Below the pieces are notes generated by a model, which searched no databases, was not told the origin of the DNA, and saw nothing but the letters and a program-made list of their open reading frames with translations. 9,587 nt of DNA, taken from positions 1 to 9,587 of the forward strand of contig JACPAP010000007.1 of the NCBI GenBank assembly GCA_016180765.1. The letters run 5' to 3'. This DNA comes from Gemmatimonadota bacterium. Lineage in GTDB: Bacteria > Gemmatimonadota > Gemmatimonadetes > Gemmatimonadales > GWC2-71-9. Shown here one piece after another: positions 1 to 5,620 of the stretch; within the stretch, counting starts at the first letter, position 1, and each line of letters opens with the position of its first letter. A program made the translations under genes and the position numbers.

Positions 1-864
1 CGCACGCGCCTTCAGGAAGCGCGGAAGCGCCTGGGCCTTCCGTGGGAGGTCCTCGAGCGGGACTACCTTCTCTCGTGGGTACTCGCCGGCATCGGCCGGG
101 TGGAGTCGCTCCGCGACACGCTGGTGTTCAAGGGCGGGACGGCGCTCAAGAAGTGCTACTTCGGCGACTACCGCTTCTCCGAGGATCTGGACTTCTCCGG
201 GCGGGAAGGCGTCCCGACCGGCGATGCGATGGAGCGGGCCGTCAGCGAAGCGTGCGCCGCGGCGGTACGGCTCTTGGACGAGTACGCACCTGTGGAGATC
301 GCCTGCGAACGGTACACCGAGAAGGAGCCGCATCCGGGAGCCCAGGAAGCCTTCACCATCCGCGCCCGTCTTCCGTGGCAGACTCAGCCGAAGACGCGCC
401 TCATGATCGAGACCGCGGTGGACGAAAAGATCCTCAAGCCCGTCCAGACGCGGAAAGTCATCCACGAGTACGGCGAGCCGCTCGAAGCGGAGGTCCGGGT
501 CTACGCGCTGGAGGAGATCGTGGCTGAGAAGCTGCGCGCGATCCTGCAGCACGTGGACAAGCTGGCGCAGCGCGGCTGGAGCCGCTCGCGCGCGCGGGAC
601 TACTACGACCTCTGGCGCGTGCTGGGAACGTACCAGGACGGGATGGTCCGCTCCGACTTCAGCGCCTTCCTGCGCGAGAAGTGCGCCGTGCGCCATGTGA
701 ACTTCACGGGTCCCGAGGACTTCTTCCAAGAACCGATGCTTACGTATGTCGCGAAGACCTGGGACCAGTGGCTCGGTCCCCTGGTGCCGGGGCTGCCGCC
801 CTTCGAGACCGTGATCGGCGAGCTGCGCCCGCAGGTTGCGGCGCTCGTCCCCGCCGGTCGGTAG
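1..864 (+). CDS. AbiEii/AbiGii-family nucleotidyltransferase toxin, 5' end missing
   Basis: The reading frame is open from base 1 to the TAG at 862-864, giving 287 visible residues. The true start lies outside the window, probably by only a few codons, because the family is usually close to 300 residues. The nucleotidyltransferase signature is clear: FKGGTALKK begins near visible residue 43, followed by RFSEDLDF with the Asp pair at 62 and 64. Farther on come EEIVAEKLRAIL and RARDYYDLW, the second conserved block of the family. Known members (DUF1814) are the toxin half of type IV toxin-antitoxin and abortive-infection systems; the AbiEi-type antitoxin is normally encoded just upstream, here off the window. 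A GTG at 100 is in frame, but starting there would cut off the conserved helix before the KGGT motif, so I reject it. The family call is secure. Whether the gene is active or paired with an antitoxin cannot be seen. Confidence 0.9.
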   Translation, partial: RTRLQEARKRLGLPWEVLERDYLLSWVLAGIGRVESLRDTLVFKGGTALKKCYFGDYRFSEDLDFSGREGVPTGDAMERAVSEACAAAVRLLDEYAPVEIACERYTEKEPHPGAQEAFTIRARLPWQTQPKTRLMIETAVDEKILKPVQTRKVIHEYGEPLEAEVRVYALEEIVAEKLRAILQHVDKLAQRGWSRSRARDYYDLWRVLGTYQDGMVRSDFSAFLREKCAVRHVNFTGPEDFFQEPMLTYVAKTWDQWLGPLVPGLPPFETVIGELRPQVAALVPAGR

Positions 865-871
865 CCGAGAC

Positions 872-890
872 CTTTCCTGGTAGAGGAAAG
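872..890. other. perfect 7-bp hairpin just after the toxin gene
   Basis: CTTTCCT and AGGAAAG form a perfect 7-bp stem around a 5-base loop (GGTAG), starting 7 bases after the toxin stop codon. The stem is AT-rich for this DNA and no T-run follows, so it is not a standard intrinsic terminator. It could still mark the 3' end of the transcript. Confidence 0.35.
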
Positions 891-954
891 CGTCCGGCAG
901 ATCCGGTTCGGACGCATTTCCGCGAGTGGCAGCGCCCAGCTTTGCCTGGGCGAC

Positions 955-1330
955 CCTGATCTGGGCGATGGGACGTAGGGCGCGCTGGGGGATCGCCGGG
1001 CGATGGCGGCCTGGTTGGGGACCTCGCCGGACTCGAGGAGGGCCTGCCACTCGATGGCCGTGCGGAGGAGCTCCACGACCCGGGGCTCCCTGGGCGGCTT
1101 CGGCTCGCCCCGGCGCGGCGGGAGGGCGCTCAGCACCCGGTCGGCGGGCACCGGGCGCGTCAGGGTGCCGATCTTGCCGTTTTCGAAGGCCCCCTTGGGG
1201 CCCCAGGGCGATCTCAACCGTCGCTTGGCGGCAGGCGGCCACGGGGGCACCGTTCTTGGCGTCCATGGCGACGTGCACGATGCGGAACCAGACCTCGCGC
1301 TCGGCCCATCCCCGGCCGGATCGAATACTG
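955..1330 (-). pseudogene. decayed HTH-type gene of mobile-element style, two frame changes
   Basis: Reading leftward, three consecutive stretches in three different frames look coding, with strong G/C third positions. From about 1317 to 1205 the frame reads EREVWFRIVHVAMDAKNGAP and on to VEIALG. Near the G/C run at 1187-1206 the sense moves to a second frame, reading ENGKIGTLTRPVPADRVLSA, then VVELLRTAIEWQALLESGEV and NQAAIARR. Near 995-1002 it moves to a third frame, RPAIPQRALRPIAQI. The second and third parts resemble, from memory, small HTH DNA-binding proteins often encoded beside large recombinases. In those, the helix-turn-helix would lie between IARR and RPAI, so it seems to be deleted here. 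The end points are approximate. I see no start codon or ribosome site that would give a working protein. Bases 1331-1401, up to the next gene, hold only a weak 5-bp hairpin (1357-1373). Confidence 0.45.
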
Positions 1331-1401
1331 TTACATTCGGGGAGCTTCCTCACGGCGGACCTGTTTTCGGTCCTCCGCATCCTCCCATCCTCGGGCGCCC
1401 C

Positions 1402-2346
1402 GTGATCGAGTTGGCCGACATCCTCACCGCGCGCGACCGCATCGCCGGCCGGGTGCACCGGACCCCGACCCTCTCGGCCCGCTCCCTCGGCGAACTGGCG
1501 GGCGTCCGCCTCCACCTCAAGGCCGAACTGCTGCAGAAGACCGGCTCGTTTAAAGTGCGGGGCGTGCTCAACAAACTGCTCGCGATGGATCCCGCGGAAC
1601 GCTCACGCGGCCTAGTGTCGCTCTCCGCGGGCAACCACGCGGCGGCGCTGGCCTGGGGCGCGAGCGCGGTGGGGACCACAGCCGCCATCGTCATGCCGGC
1701 CACCGCCGTCCCGTCCAAGATCGACGCCACGCGCGGCTACGGCGGCGAGGTGGTGCTCACGGAGGGGAACCTCCTGGACACCTGCCTGGCACTCCAGAAG
1801 GAGCGCGGCCTCACCCTGGTCCATCCGTTCGATGATCCGCTGGTGATTGCCGGCCATGGGACCATCGGCCTCGAGCTCCTCGAGGATCTGCCGAACCTCG
1901 AGGTCGTCCTCGTGCCGGTCGGCGGAGGAGGCCTGCTCAGCGGTATCGCCGCGGCGATCAAGGGCCGGCGCCCCGATACCTGGGTGGTGGGCGTGGAGCC
2001 CACGGGCGCCGATATCGTCTATCGCTCACTCAAGGCGGGAAAGCCCCTCCGGCTCGAAACCGGGCCGAAGACCGTGGCGGACGGACTGGCGGCGCCGTTC
2101 GCGGGCGAGCACACCCAGGCCCAGATCCAGCGGGATGTCGACGAAATCGTCCTGGTGGAGGACGAGGCGATTCTCCACGCGCTCAAGCTGATCGTGGAGC
2201 GCGCCAAGCTGGTCCCGGAGCCCGCCGGCGCGGCCGCGTTCGCGGCGCTCCTGGCCGGCGCGGTCAAACCGGAACGTGGCGCGGTCGTTGTCTGTGTGGT
2301 AAGTGGCGGGAACGTCGATCCCGCGGTACTGAAGCGTATTCTTTGA
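1402..2346 (+). CDS. PLP-dependent threonine ammonia-lyase / serine racemase family enzyme
   Basis: This 314-residue fold-type II PLP enzyme probably deaminates L-threonine or L-serine to the 2-oxo acid and ammonia; serine racemase activity is the main alternative. The PLP lysine is K51 in GSFKVRG, the phosphate/substrate loop is SAGNHA at 75-80, and the glycine-rich PLP phosphate site is GGGGL at 174-178. AGHGTIGLE (150-158) and the C-terminal SGGN are also typical. The length fits the single-domain catabolic type, without the ACT domains of biosynthetic IlvA. I chose GTG 1402 because homology begins at IELADI; the open frame extends farther left but there it runs over the decayed gene. No convincing Shine-Dalgarno sequence precedes it. 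The gene converges on hsp20, and element A1 begins 5 bases after its TGA. Confidence 0.88.
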   Translation: MIELADILTARDRIAGRVHRTPTLSARSLGELAGVRLHLKAELLQKTGSFKVRGVLNKLLAMDPAERSRGLVSLSAGNHAAALAWGASAVGTTAAIVMPATAVPSKIDATRGYGGEVVLTEGNLLDTCLALQKERGLTLVHPFDDPLVIAGHGTIGLELLEDLPNLEVVLVPVGGGGLLSGIAAAIKGRRPDTWVVGVEPTGADIVYRSLKAGKPLRLETGPKTVADGLAAPFAGEHTQAQIQRDVDEIVLVEDEAILHALKLIVERAKLVPEPAGAAAFAALLAGAVKPERGAVVVCVVSGGNVDPAVLKRIL

Positions 2347-2351
2347 TGATG

Positions 2352-2427
2352 GCAAGACGTGAGATGTGAGACGCAAGACGGGCCGGTGTTCCGCAACACG
2401 TCTCACGTCTCACCTCTCACTTCTCAC
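2352..2427. repeat. element A1: inverted array of 7-bp units (4 + 4)
   Basis: The left arm has four 7-bp units: GCAAGAC, GTGAGAT, GTGAGAC, GCAAGAC (2352-2379). The right arm has four in the opposite sense: GTCTCAC, GTCTCAC, CTCTCAC, TTCTCAC (2400-2427). The 20-base middle contains its own hairpin, GTGTT-CCGC-AACAC (2386-2399), stacked on the right arm. Each GTGAGAN unit carries a TGA, and because 7 is not a multiple of 3 the array closes every frame entering from either side. The element fills the gap between two convergent genes and abuts the hsp20 stop codon, so a two-way 3'-end or terminator role is plausible. A second copy is at 9410-9479. Confidence 0.85.
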
Positions 2428-2898
2428 TCAACGGCCCTTGCCGTTGTCGATCTGCACCTTCCGCGGCTTGGCCTCCTCCGCCTTGGGCAGCACGATCGTC
2501 AAGACGCCGTCCTGGAACCGCGCCTTCACCTGTTCCGCATTCACCGAGCGCGGCAGTGTGAAGCTCCGCTCGAACCGACCGTAGCGGCGCTCGAAGAGGT
2601 GATAGCTACCCTCTTCCTTGCCCTCCTGAAGTTCCTGCTTCTTCTCACCGCCGATAGTGAGCACGCCGTTCTCCACGGTTACGTGGACGTCTTCCGGCGC
2701 CAGGCCGGGCAACTCCGTCGTGACGTGGATCTCGTCGTTGGTCTCGCGCACATCAACCGCCGGCGCCCAGAACGCCTGGGTCCCCGCGGGCTGGTTGAAG
2801 AACCGGTCCAACACTCGGTCCACGTCCCGGCGCGTCGCGGACAGTTCGTCCCAGATCGACGGTGCGGTCGACGTACGCCAGAGAGTCGGATACAGCAT
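2428..2898 (-). CDS. hsp20: Hsp20 / alpha-crystallin small heat-shock protein
   Basis: This cytoplasmic ATP-independent chaperone of 156 residues would bind unfolding proteins and hold them for the DnaK/ClpB machinery. The alpha-crystallin domain spans about 45-139, beginning WAPAVDVRETNDEI, with ELPGLAPEDVHV, the GVLTI strand repeated at 78-82 and 131-135, and LPK at 137-139. A C-terminal V-x-I (VQI, 148-150) matches the oligomer-anchoring I-x-I motif. The start at ATG 2898 is fixed by a strong GGAGG (2906-2910) with 7-base spacing; longer versions of the frame have no such site. It is transcribed alone toward element A1. A sigma-54-type promoter lies 72-87 bases upstream of the ATG, unusual for this gene class, and the leader holds a stable hairpin. 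Family assignment is secure. Confidence 0.95.
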   Translation of the reverse strand: MLYPTLWRTSTAPSIWDELSATRRDVDRVLDRFFNQPAGTQAFWAPAVDVRETNDEIHVTTELPGLAPEDVHVTVENGVLTIGGEKKQELQEGKEEGSYHLFERRYGRFERSFTLPRSVNAEQVKARFQDGVLTIVLPKAEEAKPRKVQIDNGKGR

Positions 2899-2981
2899 AC
2901 ACACGCCTCCTTGCTGCGATCGTTGGTTTGCCGGAGCCCCCCGTGGGCTCCGCGTCTGCCCTGAGACAAAGCAACGCGCGT
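2899..2981 (-). promoter_or_regulatory. possible long-range helix hiding the hsp20 ribosome site (ROSE-like), tentative
   Basis: In the hsp20 sense, ACGCGCGTTGCTTTG (2981-2967) can pair with CAAGGAGGCGTGTGT (2913-2899), which holds the whole Shine-Dalgarno sequence and ends at the ATG. Of 15 positions, 9 pair as Watson-Crick, 5 as G-U and one is a G-A mismatch. TTGCT lies opposite GGAGG, as in ROSE thermometers of small heat-shock genes. However, the upstream strand overlaps the sigma-54 promoter, so it would be in the mRNA only if transcription also starts farther upstream. It may be a coincidence. Confidence 0.22.
2932..2952 (-). other. stable leader hairpin of hsp20
   Basis: CGGAGCCC and GGGCTCCG form a perfect 8-bp GC-rich stem with a 5-base loop. 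It would lie about 8 bases inside the transcript if transcription starts near 2959, as the sigma-54 motif predicts, and ends 19 bases before the CAAGGAGG segment. It could stabilise the 5' end of the mRNA. Confidence 0.55.
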
Positions 2982-2985
2982 GCCA
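2970..2985 (-). promoter_or_regulatory. sigma-54 (RpoN) -24/-12 promoter of hsp20
   Basis: TGGCACGCGCGTTGCT matches the RpoN consensus TGGCACG-N4-TTGCW at every fixed base; the preceding C also fits. GG of the -24 element and GC of the -12 element are separated by the required 10 bases. It is on the coding strand of hsp20, with a predicted start near 2959 and a leader of about 60 bases. Such promoters need an ATP-dependent enhancer-binding protein; the palindrome at 3038-3054 is a candidate binding site. Confidence 0.7.
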
Positions 2986-3037
2986 GCCAACAACCTGCCT
3001 GAGTTGCAGAACCCCCGGCTCCCGTCCGGGAAAAAGC

Positions 3038-3054
3038 GCCATCGTGACGATGGC
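3038..3054. promoter_or_regulatory. 17-bp perfect palindrome, candidate enhancer-binding or operator site
   Basis: GCCATCGTGACGATGGC has two perfect 8-bp arms around one central base. Its centre (3046) lies about 87 bases upstream of the predicted hsp20 start, within the range where sigma-54 activators bind. A TTGACA (3064-3059, minus strand) lies next to it, but no -10 sequence follows, so an operator over a sigma-70 promoter is less likely. Confidence 0.5.
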
Positions 3055-3110
3055 CGTCTGTCAATTCTGCAGCGGAAATCAGAGTTAGCCGGAGCCCGAA
3101 CTAGAAAAGC

Positions 3111-3191
3111 ATTCACCGCAGAGACCGCAGAGTTGGACCTAAGGGGGGAACCTGTGCGATCTTTGCAGGGTCTGCAGGCTCTGCGGTGAAT
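3111..3191. repeat. element B1: CACCGCAGAG-type inverted repeat
   Basis: ATTCACCGCAGAG (3111-3123) and its exact complement CTCTGCGGTGAAT (3179-3191) form 13-bp perfect ends. A second, weaker unit lies inside each arm (ACCGCAGAG at 3124-3132, diverged on the right). The first 22 bases match 19 of 22 bases at 7042-7063 in element B2, so these are copies of one family. It lies 27 bases from the stop codon of the decarboxylase gene and outside the likely hsp20 promoter. Confidence 0.75.
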
Positions 3192-3218
3192 CCCTACTGT
3201 GATGCCGCGGCTGGATGG

Positions 3219-4667
3219 TTACTCTGAGGGGAGCTCCCGCATCGCCGCCCGGATATCCTCGAGGCACATCTCCATGCGGTCGCGATGGGTGCGGAAGGAC
3301 ACGACGCAGATGCGCAAGACGAACCGATCGCCCAGCATGGTGCCGGTGAGGTGGACGCGATTCCTGGCGTTGATGCGTTCGAGGAAGGCGCGGTTCAGGC
3401 GATTGAGGGTCTCCGGGTCCATACCGGGTCGCCGCAGCCGGAACGCCACGGTCGAAAGCTGTGGTTCGGCCGCAACCTCGATGGCGGGTTCCAGCGCGTG
3501 CAGCTCCCCGGTCGCCCACGCCGCCAGGTCCAGCTTCTCGTCCAGCGCCCGCCGGAACGCCGCCGCACCGTGGAGCTTCAAGGGCAACCAGACCCGCAGC
3601 CCGCGGGGTGGCCGGGAGAGCTCCGGAGAGACCTGACAAAAGTCCACCAGGTCCTGGGTGTCCTGCATGGCCGGGAGGTACTCCGCCGTGAGCGCGTGCG
3701 CCCGTCGGAGTCGCTCCCCATCACGCACCAGCAATGAGCCCGTGCCGTAGGGCAGGAACAAGGCCTTGTGCGGGTCAAGGGTGACGGAGTCCGCCCGGGC
3801 GAGGCCGTGCATGACCCGCCGGCCGCGCTCCGTGAGCATGAAGAAGCCGCCATAGGCGGCATCCATGTGCAGCCACAGGCGCTCCCGGCCGGCGAGATCG
3901 GCCAGCGCGTCGAGATCGTCTACCGCGCCGGTGTTGGTGGTGCCGGCGTTGCCGACGATGAGAAACGGCTGGAAGCCGGCCCGGGCGTCGGCCTGGATGC
4001 GCTCTTCCAGCGCCGGCAGCTGGATCCGGAACCGATCGTCGCTTGGCACCACCCGGATATTCGCCGCCGGAACGCCGGCCAGCGCCGCCGCCTTCTCCAC
4101 CGAACGGTGGGTCTGGTCGGAGGCGTAGACGGTGCCGCGCAAGAACTGCTCACCCAGCAAGTGGTGACGCGCGGTGACGATGGCCCCGAAGTTGGCCAGC
4201 GACCCGCCGCTGGTGAGGAACCCGGCTGCCCCCGGGGGATAGCCCACGATCTCGCCAAACCACCGAATGACGTTGGCTTCCAGCTGCACCATCCCGGGCG
4301 CCGCGGCCCACACCCCGACGTACCGGTTCACGGCATCGCCGAGGTAATCGGCCACGGCGGCTTGGAGCAGGCCGCCGCCTGGGATGTAGGCCAGATAGCC
4401 CGGACCCGCCGTGTTGAACCCCTTGGGAACGACCCGGTCGAACAACAGATCCAGGAGAGCCGCAAACGACGTGCCGTGCTCCGGCAAGGCTTCCACCAGG
4501 GAGCGCGCCAGCTCCGCACCTCCCCCGACGTCCGCGGCGGGCTGGCTCGGGAGCATGTCAACGAACCGAACCACGCGCTCCGTCGCAAGCTGGATCAACC
4601 GCCGGAGCTCGGTGCCGTCGAGCTCCAGTTCCGCGGTCCGTTCCAACCAGTGGCCGGCTGGGTTCAA
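3219..4667 (-). CDS. group II PLP-dependent decarboxylase, aromatic-L-amino-acid-decarboxylase-like
   Basis: This 482-residue fold-type I PLP enzyme probably removes CO2 from an aromatic (or other) L-amino acid to give an amine. The key residues are visible: H187 in DQTHRSVEKAA (ring-stacking His), D269 in HMDAAYGG (binds the PLP nitrogen) and K301 in DPHKALFLPYG (Schiff base). These agree closely in number and spacing with H192, D271 and K303 of animal DOPA decarboxylase. NTAGPGYLAYIPGG and TSGGSLANF near the front are also typical of the family. I chose TTG 4667 because GGGAG (4674-4678) lies 6 bases before it; TTG 4700 in the same frame would add 11 residues but has no ribosome site. It follows the regulator gene by 45 bases on the same strand, so the two are probably one operon. 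The substrate cannot be read from sequence. Confidence 0.9.
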   Translation of the reverse strand: MNPAGHWLERTAELELDGTELRRLIQLATERVVRFVDMLPSQPAADVGGGAELARSLVEALPEHGTSFAALLDLLFDRVVPKGFNTAGPGYLAYIPGGGLLQAAVADYLGDAVNRYVGVWAAAPGMVQLEANVIRWFGEIVGYPPGAAGFLTSGGSLANFGAIVTARHHLLGEQFLRGTVYASDQTHRSVEKAAALAGVPAANIRVVPSDDRFRIQLPALEERIQADARAGFQPFLIVGNAGTTNTGAVDDLDALADLAGRERLWLHMDAAYGGFFMLTERGRRVMHGLARADSVTLDPHKALFLPYGTGSLLVRDGERLRRAHALTAEYLPAMQDTQDLVDFCQVSPELSRPPRGLRVWLPLKLHGAAAFRRALDEKLDLAAWATGELHALEPAIEVAAEPQLSTVAFRLRRPGMDPETLNRLNRAFLERINARNRVHLTGTMLGDRFVLRICVVSFRTHRDRMEMCLEDIRAAMRELPSE

Positions 4668-4712
4668 GGGCGTCTCCCGTGTTGCCCGCCCGGGTTGCAA
4701 CGGACCGCGGGG

Positions 4713-5429
4713 TTATCCACGCGCGGGCGGGTGAGCTTTCAGGCCGCGCAGAATCACGCAGCAACGGCCCGCGCCCGGGGCCAGCCGTGCCTGCAGGCCG
4801 CGAAGCTTGAGCCCGCGCACGAATCCGCTCAGGAGCTCCACGTTCATGTGACACACCGTGTCGCGGTGCTGTTGGGTCAACGCAGCGAACGGGCAGCTGT
4901 GCAGCAGCACATCACCGTTGGCACGGGCGGGCTCGAACCCGTAGTCCCGCAGCACCTGCTCCGCCGCGGCCAGGAGACGGTGGTGACCGGCCCGTGGGCC
5001 GGCCAGCTCGCGCGCCGCTGCTCCCAGGTCGCGGCCGAACGCCTGCACCGCCTGGTGCAGCGCGCGGGTCGCGCGAGGCCCGGCCGCTTCCACGGCGGTG
5101 GCGAACCACCGAGCCGCGTCGGTGTAGCGGCGGACCGGCAACATGACCGTGATCTGGCGGGGCGAGCGCCGATAGAGCTTGGACGGTCGTCCGGCGCCGG
5201 GACCGCGCCGGCCAGTCAGCCGGCGATACTCGGCGACCAGCAGCCCGGCCGCCACCAGCTTGTCCAAGTGGAATGCGGCGAGCATGCGACTGATGCCCGC
5301 CGCCCGCGCCGCCTCATCGCGCCCCACGCCGCCTCCGCGCGCGGCGACGTAGTGGTACAGCCGGCGCCGCGTGGCGTCGCCCAACACCGCCAGGCTCGAG
5401 AGGTCAGCGTCCCGCTGCGGTGCGTTCAT
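4713..5429 (-). CDS. SufR-like winged-helix regulator with C-terminal cysteine sensor domain
   Basis: This 238-residue protein opens with an ArsR/SufR-type winged helix (about 13-88): LGDATRRRLYHYV, a recognition region ending AAFHLDKLVAAGLL, and a wing reading GPGAGRPSKLYRR. The C-terminal part has LHSCPFAALTQQHRDTVCHM and, near the end, GRCCVIL. That places cysteines at 179, 193 and 223/224, the same order as the iron-sulfur or metal ligands of SufR-type repressors (recalled from the family; spacing here is 13 and 29 residues). A redox, iron or metal signal is therefore plausible but not shown. The ATG at 5429 has AGGAG 5 bases upstream. It leads an apparent operon with the PLP decarboxylase rather than suf genes, and lies head-to-head with the M24 gene, so it may control both directions from the shared intergenic region. 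Confidence 0.82.
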   Translation of the reverse strand: MNAPQRDADLSSLAVLGDATRRRLYHYVAARGGGVGRDEAARAAGISRMLAAFHLDKLVAAGLLVAEYRRLTGRRGPGAGRPSKLYRRSPRQITVMLPVRRYTDAARWFATAVEAAGPRATRALHQAVQAFGRDLGAAARELAGPRAGHHRLLAAAEQVLRDYGFEPARANGDVLLHSCPFAALTQQHRDTVCHMNVELLSGFVRGLKLRGLQARLAPGAGRCCVILRGLKAHPPARG

Positions 5430-5440
5430 GTCGGCTCCTA

Positions 5441-5500
5441 TTGTAACACCGAACGGCTGGGAATACTAAACCTAATACTTACTATCTTTACAAACGACGC
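5441..5500. promoter_or_regulatory. AT-rich divergent promoter/operator region
   Basis: In an otherwise GC-rich window, about 5461-5495 is mostly A and T. It carries AATACT twice, at 5462-5467 and 5474-5479 (12-base period, about one helical turn), and a further TACT at 5480-5483. It lies upstream of both the regulator (-) and the M24 gene (+), where a shared promoter and regulator site would be expected. I could not assign -35/-10 boxes with confidence; TTGTAA (5441-5446) with TACTAA (5464-5469) at 17-base spacing is the best plus-strand guess. Confidence 0.45.
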
Positions 5501-5620
5501 GGCACCGGCCCAAATTGGTTGACCCCCTGACCCGGCACGCATCGCGGGGAGACGCGCCACCGGGTATTTTGGGACACAGCCGACCGAACCTCGCGAACCG
5601 CCCACCTCGGAGCCTTCCTG

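Noticed and set aside
872..890. Intrinsic terminator after the toxin gene
   Set aside because: The hairpin is perfect but AT-rich and lacks a following T-run, so I list it only as a hairpin.
1321..1338. Promoter for the threonine ammonia-lyase-like gene at the AT-rich patch
   Set aside because: TACATT and TACTGT resemble -10 boxes, but nothing like a -35 is found 16-18 bases upstream.
2352..2427. CRISPR array
   Set aside because: The units are 7 bp, contiguous and inverted about a centre, with no spacers.
3059..3064. TTGACA (minus strand) as a sigma-70 -35 box for hsp20
   Set aside because: The hexamer is perfect, but at 16-18 bases spacing only GC-rich sequence such as TGGCGC follows, with no -10 box; the sigma-54 motif explains the promoter better.
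3768..5522. A 584-codon plus-strand frame across the decarboxylase and regulator genes
   Set aside because: It covers two well-supported minus-strand genes and their promoter region, so it cannot be a real gene.
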